A stretch of DNA of 47,469 bases from an uncultured Saprospiraceae bacterium (lineage in GTDB: Bacteria; Bacteroidota; Bacteroidia; Chitinophagales; Saprospiraceae). The notes under the pieces are model-generated. The model had not been told where the DNA came from and ran no database searches. It worked only from the letters and a program-made list of their open reading frames with translations. The DNA is taken from NCBI GenBank assembly GCA_937941765.1, contig CALDGQ010000012.1, positions 1 to 47,469 of the forward strand, given 5' to 3'. This document shows positions 10,037 to 17,975 of the stretch, piece after piece. The stretch's first letter is position 1. Each line of letters begins with the position of its first letter. The position numbers were made by a program, and so were the translations under genes.

Positions 10037-10780
10037 TTATAATTGATCTAACATTTCAATCACTTCTGCTTTCTTTCTTACTGAAACGGATACGGCATCT
10101 CCATTTTTCATTTTCAAATAACCACCTTCTTTCCGTACATATTCTTGAATATAATCGATATTGATTAAATGAGATTGATGAACTCGTTTAAAATTATGGT
10201 CCGTCAGCATGTTGTCATAAGACTTCAAAGTTTTGGTTACAAACAACTTTTCTCCACCAATCATATGAAACAAAGTATTATTTCCATCCGATTCACATCG
10301 CACGATTTGATTGATTTCTACGACCGAAATTTTGTCTTGTGAATGTAGTGAAATTTTCGTTGGTAATTTAGAAGGATTATTGATGGTCTCCTTTAGAAGA
10401 TCCAGACTTTCTTTGGAACTATTGATTTGACCTGTCGCCTTTTTGATAGCTTGGGTTAATTCTTCTGTATTTAATGGTTTGAGCAAATAATCGACCGCTG
10501 CAAAACGAAATGCTTTAATGGCAAATTCATCCGTAGCCGTAATAAATATGACACTTGCATTCAAATCAGGAAAAATTTCAAGTAGATCAAAACCAGTTCC
10601 ATCTCCCAACATGATATCTAAAAAAAGCAGATCCGGTTTTTTCTCTCGCAATAATTTTGCAGCTTGAACTACACTTTCTGCTTTCCCAATAATTTTAATG
10701 TCAGAAAAGTTGGTGATGATATCTTTCTCCAACACCTTCAAAGCATCCGGCATATCATCTACTAAAATTGCTGTGTACAT
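10037..10780 (-). CDS. LytTR family response regulator
   Basis: The 247-residue product has an N-terminal receiver domain (D8, D9, phospho-acceptor D55 in FLDIMLGDGTG, a TATDE segment and LLKPLNTEEL with the conserved Lys) and a C-terminal LytTR DNA-binding domain (about 145-245) with HQSHLINIDYIQEYVRKEGGYLKMKNGD. The gene starts 6 bp after the sensor kinase stop, so the pair is one operon. Targets are unknown; the neighbouring trehalase gene is a plausible one by position. Confidence 0.93.
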   Translation of the reverse strand: MYTAILVDDMPDALKVLEKDIITNFSDIKIIGKAESVVQAAKLLREKKPDLLFLDIMLGDGTGFDLLEIFPDLNASVIFITATDEFAIKAFRFAAVDYLLKPLNTEELTQAIKKATGQINSSKESLDLLKETINNPSKLPTKISLHSQDKISVVEINQIVRCESDGNNTLFHMIGGEKLFVTKTLKSYDNMLTDHNFKRVHQSHLINIDYIQEYVRKEGGYLKMKNGDAVSVSVRKKAEVIEMLDQL

Positions 10781-10786
10781 ACGTTG

Positions 10787-13700
10787 TTAGTAATTTGTTT
10801 CTAGTGGAAATGTCAATTGAACTTTCGTTCCAGCCACTTCTCCATCTGCATTTAAAATATCTTCAATCAAAATTGGGTTATTAATCGTATTTTTTGATAA
10901 ACTTATAATTCTTTTTTGAGTAACCTCTAATGCTATTGATTGATGACCTTGTTTTGTTTTTTGATTTATCTTATTCGACTTCGTTCTTCCAACACCATTA
11001 TCAGTAATCGTACAAATCAGTTGTCGGCCTTTTGCCTGAAATTCAATTTCAATTTTCCCTTTTTTATTCAAATGACTGATTCCATGAATAACCGAATTTT
11101 CAACAAAAGGTTGAATCATCATTGGCGGCAATTCAATTTCAGCTGAATCATAATTTTGAGGTCGGTTTATTTCAAAATCAAAAGGTATGGTTTGACAAAA
11201 TTGCTCCATCTTCAAATATTTGTCTAAGGTAGCACATTCTTCCGCCAAAGTTATTTTTTCACTTTTAGAATTGGTTAAAATTCCTCGCATTAATCCCGCA
11301 AAATTTTGAATTTGAACTCTTGCAATATCTGGTTTTTCATTGACAACCAATGATTGAATACTATTTAATGCATTAAAAATAAAATGCGGATTCATTTGTA
11401 GTTGCAATGCTTTTTGTTCCAATCCTAAAAGTTCATTTTTCAACTCTAATTTCGCTCTTTTTTCAGCTTCTTGCTTTTCAATTTTAGAAACTCGATATCG
11501 GTAAAATAAATAAATGAGCAGACACAACAAACCAACACCTAATAACTGAAACCACTTACGTTGCCAAAGGGCAGGTTCGATCTCAAAACTAGTACTGATT
11601 AAATTGCTTTCTAATTGATTTTTTCCAATCGCTTTTACTACAAATTGATAATTACCAGCTGACAGATTGGTGTAATTTACAGACTCTACTTTTGATGGAC
11701 GAGACCAGTCTTCTTCCAGCCCTTCTAATTTCCAGCTATAATATAAATGATTAGGATCGTCTAAATGGATCGCATTGAATACAAATCCAATGTCATTGTT
11801 ATTATACTTAAATTTTGTTGCTGCAACCAAAGAATCTGCATCGTTAAGTCGGTCTGCATATTTTGATTCTTCAATCGGATTGTACATCAAATTGATTCCT
11901 TTAAAATGTATTTTTGGTGGTGCAATAGAAAGCTGTGTACTTCCTGGTTTGTGTTTACTAAGTCCATTTAAAGTACCAAACCAAACATTTCCTTCACTAT
12001 CCAAAGTTGCTGCGTTGTGACAAGTTTCAATTCCCAAAAACCCTTCATTTTTTCCGTAATGTTGTACGTCCAAAACTACACCTGATTCATTGATATTCAC
12101 TTTATCCAATCCAACTTCACTTCCTGCCCATAGATTGGATTCTTCATCAAAAAGAAGTAAATAAATATTGTCACTTGCTAGTTGTTGATGTTTTTGCATT
12201 TTTTCAAAACCAGCATTTAAATCCTCTGAAGCCGCTGTATAAATACCTTCTCCTGCTGTTCCTAACCATATGTTTCCAAAATCATCAAATACAATTGAGC
12301 GTATGGATGCTTTAGGAATATCATTTTGTTTTTTGATTGTTACAACTTGGTTATTTTCGATATATCCGAGCCCTCCCAGTTTAGTTGCAACCCATATCTT
12401 GCCTGTAGGGTCCATTTGCATGGCAGTAATAAACAAATCTGTCAAACCATCTTTTTTATCCAACACTTCAACTTCAATTCCAATCGAATCTAGGTGGATG
12501 ATTTTCGCCAATCCATTCGCATAGGTACCGATCCAAATAACGCCACTGGTATCTTGAATTACCGATTGAATCCAATCACTTGGCAGTCCATCTGCTTGAC
12601 TAAAGTTGCGATATCCAGTCGTATCCAAAAGCACCAACCCTTCGCCATTAGTACTAAACCACATTCTATTTTCATCATCTTCAAAAATATGATTGCACTT
12701 TGTATTGATATAAGTGCTATCAATATTGGTATAAATTCCATTGCTGTCAATCCTTGTAATTCCTTCATCAGAAACAGAAAGATAAATGGAACCATCTGTT
12801 TTTTCAGTCACTGCATAGATACGTTCGCCAGACAATCCGTTGTCGCTATTATAATGTTGGAAAAACTGACCTAGGTATTTAATCACTCCACCACCAGAGG
12901 TTGCTATCCAAATATTTCCCCAAGAATCTTGAAAGACTTCTTGCGCATTATTATGTGTGAGTCCATCCGTTTCATCTAGATATACCCAAATCGAATCTTT
13001 TAAATTGTATTGTGCTACGCCTCTATCTTGTGTACATGACCAAAGACTATTTTTGTCGACAAAAGTGCTTTGAATTCTATTGAGTCTTGGTTGGTCAAAG
13101 TTTTCAATTATTATTTTAGAATCTATTCGCATCCTAGATAAGCCACCTGCAAATTGACTGATCCATATCGTGTTTTTGCGACCCAATGTTAAATCTTTTA
13201 CATCATTCGACATCAATCCGTCTCTTGACGATATGGAAGTCACATTACCAACTTTATCTACAATAAAAATACCGCGAGCAGTTGCAACCCAAAGTTCATC
13301 TTCAATTCTCAACAGGTCATTTACGCGGTTGTTATCTAATGTTCGATGAAGCCTTTCTTTGGTTAGTTTTAAAGTTTTTTTATTAAATGAATGAATTCCT
13401 CGATGACTTCCAAACCATAATATTGAGTCATTTTTTTCAGCAATACACTCAAATTTCAGGTTGTTTTTTTCTGACCAATTAACGGTATTGTGATCATAGC
13501 TTGCAATTCCATTTTTTGTCGCCAACCAAATCGTATGTTGTTGGTCCTCAAAAATATAATTGACATAATTAGATGGAAGCCCGTCTCTAGATGTAATAGT
13601 TTGGAATGTGGCACCATCAAATTTTGCGACACCACCACCTTGTGTTGCCATCCATAAAAATGATTTACTATCCTGGAAAATATCGTAAACTTGGGATTGT

Positions 13701-13816
13701 GGGAGTCCGTCTTGGACGTTGTAGTTGATGAAGTTGTATTCTTGGGCGTTGAGGATTGTTTGCTGTAGCAGCAGTGTTAGGAGGAAGAGATATTTTATAG
13801 ATACTCTGATTTTTAT
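10787..13816 (-). CDS. beta-propeller sensor histidine kinase, non-standard start
   Basis: The product has about fourteen two-component-regulator propeller repeats (for example GNIWIATSGGGVIKY), a Y_Y_Y domain (YYSWKLEGLEEDW...NYTNLSAGNYQF), one membrane segment (WFQLLGVGLLCLLIYLFY), a coiled linker, a His_kinase domain with NPHFIFNALNSIQ and a HATPase domain (PFVENSVIHG, DNGVGR). The first in-frame ATG is at 13651, inside the first propeller repeat. The frame is open upstream to a TGA at 13829-13831 and encodes a convincing signal peptide plus the missing blade (LNAQEYNFINYNVQDGLPQS). No ATG, GTG or TTG occurs there. An ATA at 13814-13816 would give MKIRVSIKYLFLLTLLL. I therefore place the start at this ATA, with 13651 as the conventional alternative. 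Phospho-His is residue 811 with the ATA start, or 756 with the ATG start. Confidence 0.88.
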   Translation of the reverse strand: MKIRVSIKYLFLLTLLLQQTILNAQEYNFINYNVQDGLPQSQVYDIFQDSKSFLWMATQGGGVAKFDGATFQTITSRDGLPSNYVNYIFEDQQHTIWLATKNGIASYDHNTVNWSEKNNLKFECIAEKNDSILWFGSHRGIHSFNKKTLKLTKERLHRTLDNNRVNDLLRIEDELWVATARGIFIVDKVGNVTSISSRDGLMSNDVKDLTLGRKNTIWISQFAGGLSRMRIDSKIIIENFDQPRLNRIQSTFVDKNSLWSCTQDRGVAQYNLKDSIWVYLDETDGLTHNNAQEVFQDSWGNIWIATSGGGVIKYLGQFFQHYNSDNGLSGERIYAVTEKTDGSIYLSVSDEGITRIDSNGIYTNIDSTYINTKCNHIFEDDENRMWFSTNGEGLVLLDTTGYRNFSQADGLPSDWIQSVIQDTSGVIWIGTYANGLAKIIHLDSIGIEVEVLDKKDGLTDLFITAMQMDPTGKIWVATKLGGLGYIENNQVVTIKKQNDIPKASIRSIVFDDFGNIWLGTAGEGIYTAASEDLNAGFEKMQKHQQLASDNIYLLLFDEESNLWAGSEVGLDKVNINESGVVLDVQHYGKNEGFLGIETCHNAATLDSEGNVWFGTLNGLSKHKPGSTQLSIAPPKIHFKGINLMYNPIEESKYADRLNDADSLVAATKFKYNNNDIGFVFNAIHLDDPNHLYYSWKLEGLEEDWSRPSKVESVNYTNLSAGNYQFVVKAIGKNQLESNLISTSFEIEPALWQRKWFQLLGVGLLCLLIYLFYRYRVSKIEKQEAEKRAKLELKNELLGLEQKALQLQMNPHFIFNALNSIQSLVVNEKPDIARVQIQNFAGLMRGILTNSKSEKITLAEECATLDKYLKMEQFCQTIPFDFEINRPQNYDSAEIELPPMMIQPFVENSVIHGISHLNKKGKIEIEFQAKGRQLICTITDNGVGRTKSNKINQKTKQGHQSIALEVTQKRIISLSKNTINNPILIEDILNADGEVAGTKVQLTFPLETNY

Positions 13817-13863
13817 TACTTTTTTATTTCAAAGAAGTGAAATGCTAATATCCTATTAATTTA

Positions 13864-14496
13864 TTACGGATATGTTACTTCAATCAAATGAACATTCCTT
13901 GTTTTAAGTTTCTTTTGCCATTCATTAATCATCTCTCGATAAATCCAAGAATTTTTCATGTGCTCATCTTTTTCAGTTCTAGCGCCATATTCTTCTTTAA
14001 ACTTACGAACTAATTGATTTAACTCCTTTTCATTTATTTCTTGATTATACGAGAGTAAAGATATGTCGGTATGCACTTCTTGAAATGCATCTATCGAATA
14101 GGAATCCATATAATTCGGCTCATTTTGAAAAAGAAGAATTTCTTGAAAATCGAGTTGAGTATATAGTCCAACATGATCAATTTCTTTAAATGATTTAAAT
14201 TTCATTGCTTTAATATCTGATTTCGATATGGTCATCAAATCTTCATTTAAAATGGCAATTAGTTTTTCACTTCTATGTTCGTATACTGGGAAATTGATAT
14301 AATGAAAATCTTTGTATATTCTTAGACTATCTAAATGGTGTACTCCATAAACATTAAAAATGAATTTTTTGAATTCACTATCCGATTTGAATGCTGACTC
14401 CAATTTATCGTAAGTTGCAATTGTGTAATATGCCTTGAATTCCTTCCCGTTTTTTAATTGAAATTCGATTTCATACAAACCTCCCGCAAAACACAA
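13864..14496 (-). CDS. hypothetical protein, possible continuation of upstream gene
   Basis: The 210-codon frame begins with TTG at 14496, with no ATG nearby, and overlaps the 3' end of the upstream gene by 43 bp in another frame. The product has no signal peptide. It begins CFAGGLYEIEFQLKNGKEFKAYY, which looks like the inside of a secreted protein, then becomes hydrophilic with several aromatic segments. I recognise no family. The frame stays open upstream of the TTG (EGYGG just before), which supports either a frameshift joining the two frames or an internal non-ATG start. It lies downstream of the 14454-15467 gene and is transcribed in the same direction. Confidence 0.6.
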   Translation of the reverse strand: MCFAGGLYEIEFQLKNGKEFKAYYTIATYDKLESAFKSDSEFKKFIFNVYGVHHLDSLRIYKDFHYINFPVYEHRSEKLIAILNEDLMTISKSDIKAMKFKSFKEIDHVGLYTQLDFQEILLFQNEPNYMDSYSIDAFQEVHTDISLLSYNQEINEKELNQLVRKFKEEYGARTEKDEHMKNSWIYREMINEWQKKLKTRNVHLIEVTYP

Positions 14497-15467
14497 ACCA
14501 CCGTAGCCTTCCCTTTTATCTTCACAACCACTTCTCCATTTTGTAATTTACTTGTTATATTCCAACGAAACTTTTCAATAGGAATATTACATTTATTCAA
14601 TAACTCCAACAAATCTGCTTGCTCATTTACAAACGCTAATTTATCCTTTTCTGACTTAAAATTACTGACTTTTTTACTTTTTGGAATTATAACTTCCCAT
14701 TCAATAGGGACATTGAATTTTTTAGTAAAAAGACCGTCTACTTGACTTTGTTGATTGACCAAAATATCAAGCCAATCAATCGATTCATTTGGATATCTTT
14801 TTTGAAATTGTTTTTCAATATGTAAGTCAGCAGGTTTGTAAGCAGTCCTGTAAAATGCATAAAACGGTTCTAATTCTTTACTTACAATTTCTCCATATTC
14901 ATTTTCAAAATATTGAATAAAAAAAGAAGAAGAATGAATGATTGGTTGCTCATTATCCATGCCTCCAAAAGCGACTTGAAGTGCTTCAATTAAATCAATA
15001 TTTTGCCCCAATCCACACGCTTTTATATTCATTTTTGAATTAGAATCTAGATATTCATCAGAAACTGGTTCGAATGATCCATCAAAAATAGAAGCTAATA
15101 ATGCATCTACATTAGTGCGCTCTCCTTCTGCTGAAATTGGTACACTCATTCCAGTCCATTGATTACTATGAACAACTAAATTAATCGCACCCCATTTGAT
15201 ATCATCTTCATTCGCTATTTTTTCTAGATAATTTCTAACAGCAATTAATGATCTGCAATCGTCTATAAAGTAATCTGTTTTTTCAGTTGCATTTATTAGA
15301 TGATACTTTTTCGCCAGTTCATAATATTGATCTTTCATATCTTCATCTTCTCCTAGAATAAATGTGATTGATTTTCTTTCAGGCGAATTATTTTTAATTT
15401 TATAACAATTTGCATTCAAATTAATTGAAAAAGCGAAAGTTAATAGCAATACGATTATATTTTTCAT
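14454..15467 (-). CDS. secreted hypothetical protein
   Basis: The 337-residue product has a clear signal peptide (MKNIIVLLLTFAFSINLNA) followed by a mature part with SITFILGEDEDMKDQYYELAKKYHLIN, which suggests an alpha/beta fold. A caspase-like or gingipain-like fold came to mind because of VVHSNQWTGMSVPI and ACGLGQNIDLIEAL, where a surface-exposed H and C would fit a His-Cys dyad; this is a guess, not an identification. The last 20 residues (from KATVVCVLREV) read poorly compared with the alternative frame, which continues EGYGGLCFAGGLYEIEF. The gene may therefore be frameshifted near 14510, and the full product would then be about 530 residues. Confidence 0.65.
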   Translation of the reverse strand: MKNIIVLLLTFAFSINLNANCYKIKNNSPERKSITFILGEDEDMKDQYYELAKKYHLINATEKTDYFIDDCRSLIAVRNYLEKIANEDDIKWGAINLVVHSNQWTGMSVPISAEGERTNVDALLASIFDGSFEPVSDEYLDSNSKMNIKACGLGQNIDLIEALQVAFGGMDNEQPIIHSSSFFIQYFENEYGEIVSKELEPFYAFYRTAYKPADLHIEKQFQKRYPNESIDWLDILVNQQSQVDGLFTKKFNVPIEWEVIIPKSKKVSNFKSEKDKLAFVNEQADLLELLNKCNIPIEKFRWNITSKLQNGEVVVKIKGKATVVCVLREVCMKSNFN

Positions 15468-15863
15468 GATATTTTATTTTTGATTTGAATGAATAGAGTT
15501 CTTTGGCAAGACTGCATAATTTTGTGTTTGTATCTTCTAATTTCCTATTAAATGCTGTTCAGCATCTTTTATTAAGGTTTTCAATTTTTACTTTGTCCTC
15601 GCCGGACTGGCGATACTTTTTCCTTAGATGAAAAAGTATCCAAAAATCAAGTCGATTTAAATGCTCAACGAAGAACGCCGCTCGCTCTACCCTCCATAAA
15701 TCGACTGGCCTCCCGCTAAGCGGATAATCATTCAACTTTATTTTGAAATTCAACTATTCTGCTTATCAAGCTATGATATATAACTTTTCTACGCTTTTTA
15801 AAATCTAACATTTCGTCAAAAGTCAAGACACCAAAACCAATAATAAAGGCAGTAAGAAAATGC

Positions 15864-16102
15864 ACTCACGTCAGACTGTGCGAATATGCTTTCGGAAACT
15901 GAACCGCAGAATATCCAACCGTAGAATATCGAATGTCGAAGTAGAGTACGTGGACAATTAAGCATGAAATTCGTTAATATACGTGTATACTCGCGTACTC
16001 AACTTCTAGATTCTGCGGTTCCCTGTCTGCTTTGACGGCAGTCAGGCAGGCTTGTTCCATATTTTGCGGTTCAATTTCGTTTTCGCACAGTCTGACGTGA
16101 GT
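15864..16102. repeat. 239-bp imperfect inverted repeat, MITE-like
   Basis: The outer 21 nt (15864-15884) are the exact reverse complement of 16082-16102 (core CGTCAGACTGTGCGAA). The pairing continues inward with mismatches: GAACCGCAGAATAT on the left against ATATTTTGCGGTTC on the right, then AGTAGAGTACG against CGCGTACTCAACT. A smaller palindrome lies inside (CTGTCTGC...GGCAGTCAGGCAG). There is no coding frame. The shape is that of a non-autonomous mobile element or a large REP-like hairpin; I see no clear target-site duplication. Confidence 0.75.
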
Positions 16103-16258
16103 ACGCGAGCTCACCTATTCCCCTTCCTTTTTCAAGGAAGGGCCTATCCGCAGGATTAGAGGATGGATCCCACAAAACAAGATTATTTAAATAAATCAAA
16201 ACCCCATCACACAACAAACAAACCTAAAACACAGTTCTAAAAAATCCATCACCAAACG

Positions 16259-16266
16259 TATATTTG
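16259..16266 (+). promoter_or_regulatory. TAnnTTTG promoter element
   Basis: TATATTTG matches the Bacteroidota -7 consensus TAnnTTTG and ends 4 bp before the ATG at 16271. If it is used, transcription would begin at or next to the start codon, giving a leaderless or nearly leaderless message. No clear -33 TTG element is present, so the call is tentative. Confidence 0.35.
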
Positions 16267-16270
16267 CACT

Positions 16271-16900
16271 ATGACAACATTCAAAAAAACCGGCCTATTC
16301 ATAGCATTTCTAATAATTGGAATCCTCAACCTTTCTGCACAATCTTATAACACCGCCGTCGGATTAAGGCTTGGAACCGATTGGGGATTAACCATCCAGC
16401 AACGGGTCGCTAAATTCACAACTGTAGAAGCCATTCTTCAAAGTTCATTAGGTAAAGAAGAAACAAGTGTCTCACTCTTGGTGGAGCAACACAAAAGATT
16501 AATCAGTAAGCGATTTAATTTCTATGTCGGAGCAGGTATCCAAAAAGGATGGTCAGGTGAAATAAACTCTATAGATGAAGGAGACCCTTTTGGATTTCCA
16601 TTAATTGCAGGTGTCGAATTTACCATCAAAAATTTAGTCCTATCCTATGATTTCAAACCCGTTATTAATGTGTTAGGTGGAAGTGCTTTTGATCTTCAAA
16701 CAGGACTTTCATTACGCTATGTATTTTGGAGCCGACCAAGAAGTACACCCATCAAAGATAAGTTTAGTGATATCAAAGAAAACCGGGCAGACAAGAAAGC
16801 TGCAAAAGCAAAACAGAAAGAAAAAGAACGAAAGCAGAAAGAAAGAGAGGAGCGTAGAGCTGAACGTAAGAAGAAATTAAAAGGACTATTTGGGAATTGA
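16271..16900 (+). CDS. outer-membrane barrel-like protein with charged tail
   Basis: The 209-residue product has a signal peptide (to LNLSAQ, about residue 24), then alternating amphipathic strands typical of a small outer-membrane beta-barrel (TAVGLRLGTDWGLTIQQ, FNFYVGAGIQKGW, LQTGLSLRYVFW) to about residue 157. The last 45 residues are almost entirely K, E, R, D and A and should form a charged helix. The tail would face the periplasm or bind an anionic partner; this is inference. I recognise no named family beyond porin-like barrels. Confidence 0.7.
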   Translation: MTTFKKTGLFIAFLIIGILNLSAQSYNTAVGLRLGTDWGLTIQQRVAKFTTVEAILQSSLGKEETSVSLLVEQHKRLISKRFNFYVGAGIQKGWSGEINSIDEGDPFGFPLIAGVEFTIKNLVLSYDFKPVINVLGGSAFDLQTGLSLRYVFWSRPRSTPIKDKFSDIKENRADKKAAKAKQKEKERKQKEREERRAERKKKLKGLFGN

Positions 16901-17270
16901 TGCGTGTAATCTTAAATAGTAAAAAAACTTTCTAAAGACATGGAACTTTTCTAGCCTCATCTCAGTTCCTATTATGGACAAGCCTAATTGTCTAACAATG
17001 AAGAACATTAATACATATAATTTCAATAGATTTTTACAACCGATAATTGGTTGTGATATATGTGCTATTAATTTTAGCAAAACGGGGCTATCCCAGCACA
17101 CCAAATAACCACCTCATTTCTTTTGAATATGCGGTAGTTACCACAGCTGCCAATTCAAAAGACCATCTCTTTTCTATTTTCAGTTGTGTTTACAAGTAAT
17201 GACGATTTTTATTACGGCAAAATAATGCGACACTGTTCACTAATTTTTTCATTTCCAAATACACTGTGTT
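16901..17270. other. 370-bp intergenic region, nothing definite
   Basis: Only short frames are present, and no RNA gene is apparent. A weak hairpin (ACAACC/GGTTGT) occurs near 17036-17055. The region is AT-rich and must contain the promoter of the TPR gene, which I cannot place. Confidence 0.4.
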
Positions 17271-17777
17271 ATGAGTTTAACATCAGCAGATACTTATTAT
17301 GTAAAAGCATTGAGTACTTACCATTGCAACATGGAAAGATCGATAGAATCATTGCAATATGCATTAGGATGTGATCCTGATCATGCACCTTCCAATTGTT
17401 TGATGGGAAGAATTTATATGGAGTACATCAAGAATTACGACAAGGCGGAAGAATATTTCGGCTATGCAATTGCTAGTGATCCTAAATATCCGGATACCTA
17501 TGAAGCGTTCAGTCAGGTACTGATTTGGAAAGGAGATATTCGTCATGCACAAAGATTGATTAATTTCAGTTTCAAATTACCGGGTGTTGATAAAGCGATT
17601 TTGCATTCACGTAGAGCGCAAATTTATGAGATTCAAGGACAAGCTAAATTAGCGATTAAAGCGATGAAAAGTGCGTTGGAACATTCCTATAATGCGGGCT
17701 ATACTTGGCATTTTGAATCGGAATTGGCGCGAGTTAAGAAGAAAGCGAAGCAATTGAAAAAGCAGAAAAAGAAGTAG
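17271..17777 (+). CDS. TPR repeat protein
   Basis: The 168-residue product consists of four or so tetratricopeptide-type helix pairs (MERSIESLQYALGCDPDHAPSNCLMGRIY, DKAEEYFGYAIASDPKYPDTYEAFSQVL, AKLAIKAMKSALEH) and ends in a lysine-rich tail (KKKAKQLKKQKKK). There is no signal peptide, so it is probably cytoplasmic and an adaptor of some kind. A terminator follows 28 bp after the stop, so the gene is monocistronic. Confidence 0.78.
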   Translation: MSLTSADTYYVKALSTYHCNMERSIESLQYALGCDPDHAPSNCLMGRIYMEYIKNYDKAEEYFGYAIASDPKYPDTYEAFSQVLIWKGDIRHAQRLINFSFKLPGVDKAILHSRRAQIYEIQGQAKLAIKAMKSALEHSYNAGYTWHFESELARVKKKAKQLKKQKKK

Positions 17778-17805
17778 AAGATTTAAATCCTAGACAATCG
17801 TTTAT

Positions 17806-17842
17806 TCCCTTGAAGGAAGTAAATTCCTTTGAGGGATTTTTT
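17806..17842 (+). terminator. intrinsic terminator after TPR gene
   Basis: Stem TCCCTTGAAGGAA / TTCCTTTGAGGGA with a short loop is followed by TTTTTTA. It lies directly after the TPR gene. Confidence 0.75.
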
Positions 17843-17854
17843 ATGCATATCACA

Positions 17855-17915
17855 CACTGGTACAACGGGCATCAGCCCATTGTCTGACAATGGGCTGATG
17901 CCCGTTGAACCAGTG
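17855..17915. repeat. near-perfect 61-nt palindrome upstream of RAYT
   Basis: Arms 17855-17884 and 17886-17915 pair at 29 of 30 positions (one A-A mismatch) around a single T. The core is CGGGCATCAGCCCATTGTC. A T-run (TTTTTTTT) follows 5 bp later, so it could also terminate transcription. The right-arm motif GCCCGTTGAACC recurs in the palindrome on the far side of the transposase gene, which is the arrangement expected for a REP element linked to a RAYT. Confidence 0.85.
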
Positions 17916-17975
17916 CGCGTTTTTTTTATAATGGTAAATTAATGTTAGATTTATAAGGACAAAATTAAACAAACA

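Larger units (their letters stand above)
15468..16270. other. 803-bp repeat-rich intergenic region
   Basis: No convincing gene is present. A 64-codon minus-strand frame at 15559-15753 looks like translated repeat sequence: it includes a hairpin around ACTTTTTC/GAAAAAGT and a second IR-like pair (AAGTCGATTT/AAATCGACTGG). A long inverted repeat fills 15864-16102 (own entry). A perfect 9-bp hairpin, CCCTTCCTT/AAGGAAGGG, lies at 16121-16142. The region is a landing place for several unrelated palindromes. Confidence 0.6.

Noticed and set aside
14500..14520. Classic -1 programmed frameshift site
   Set aside because: No X-XXY-YYZ heptamer in the right frame could be found near the overlap; only a short G run.
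15559..15753. 64-codon minus-strand frame
   Set aside because: Its sequence is dominated by repeat and hairpin DNA, with no good start context and no protein-like pattern.
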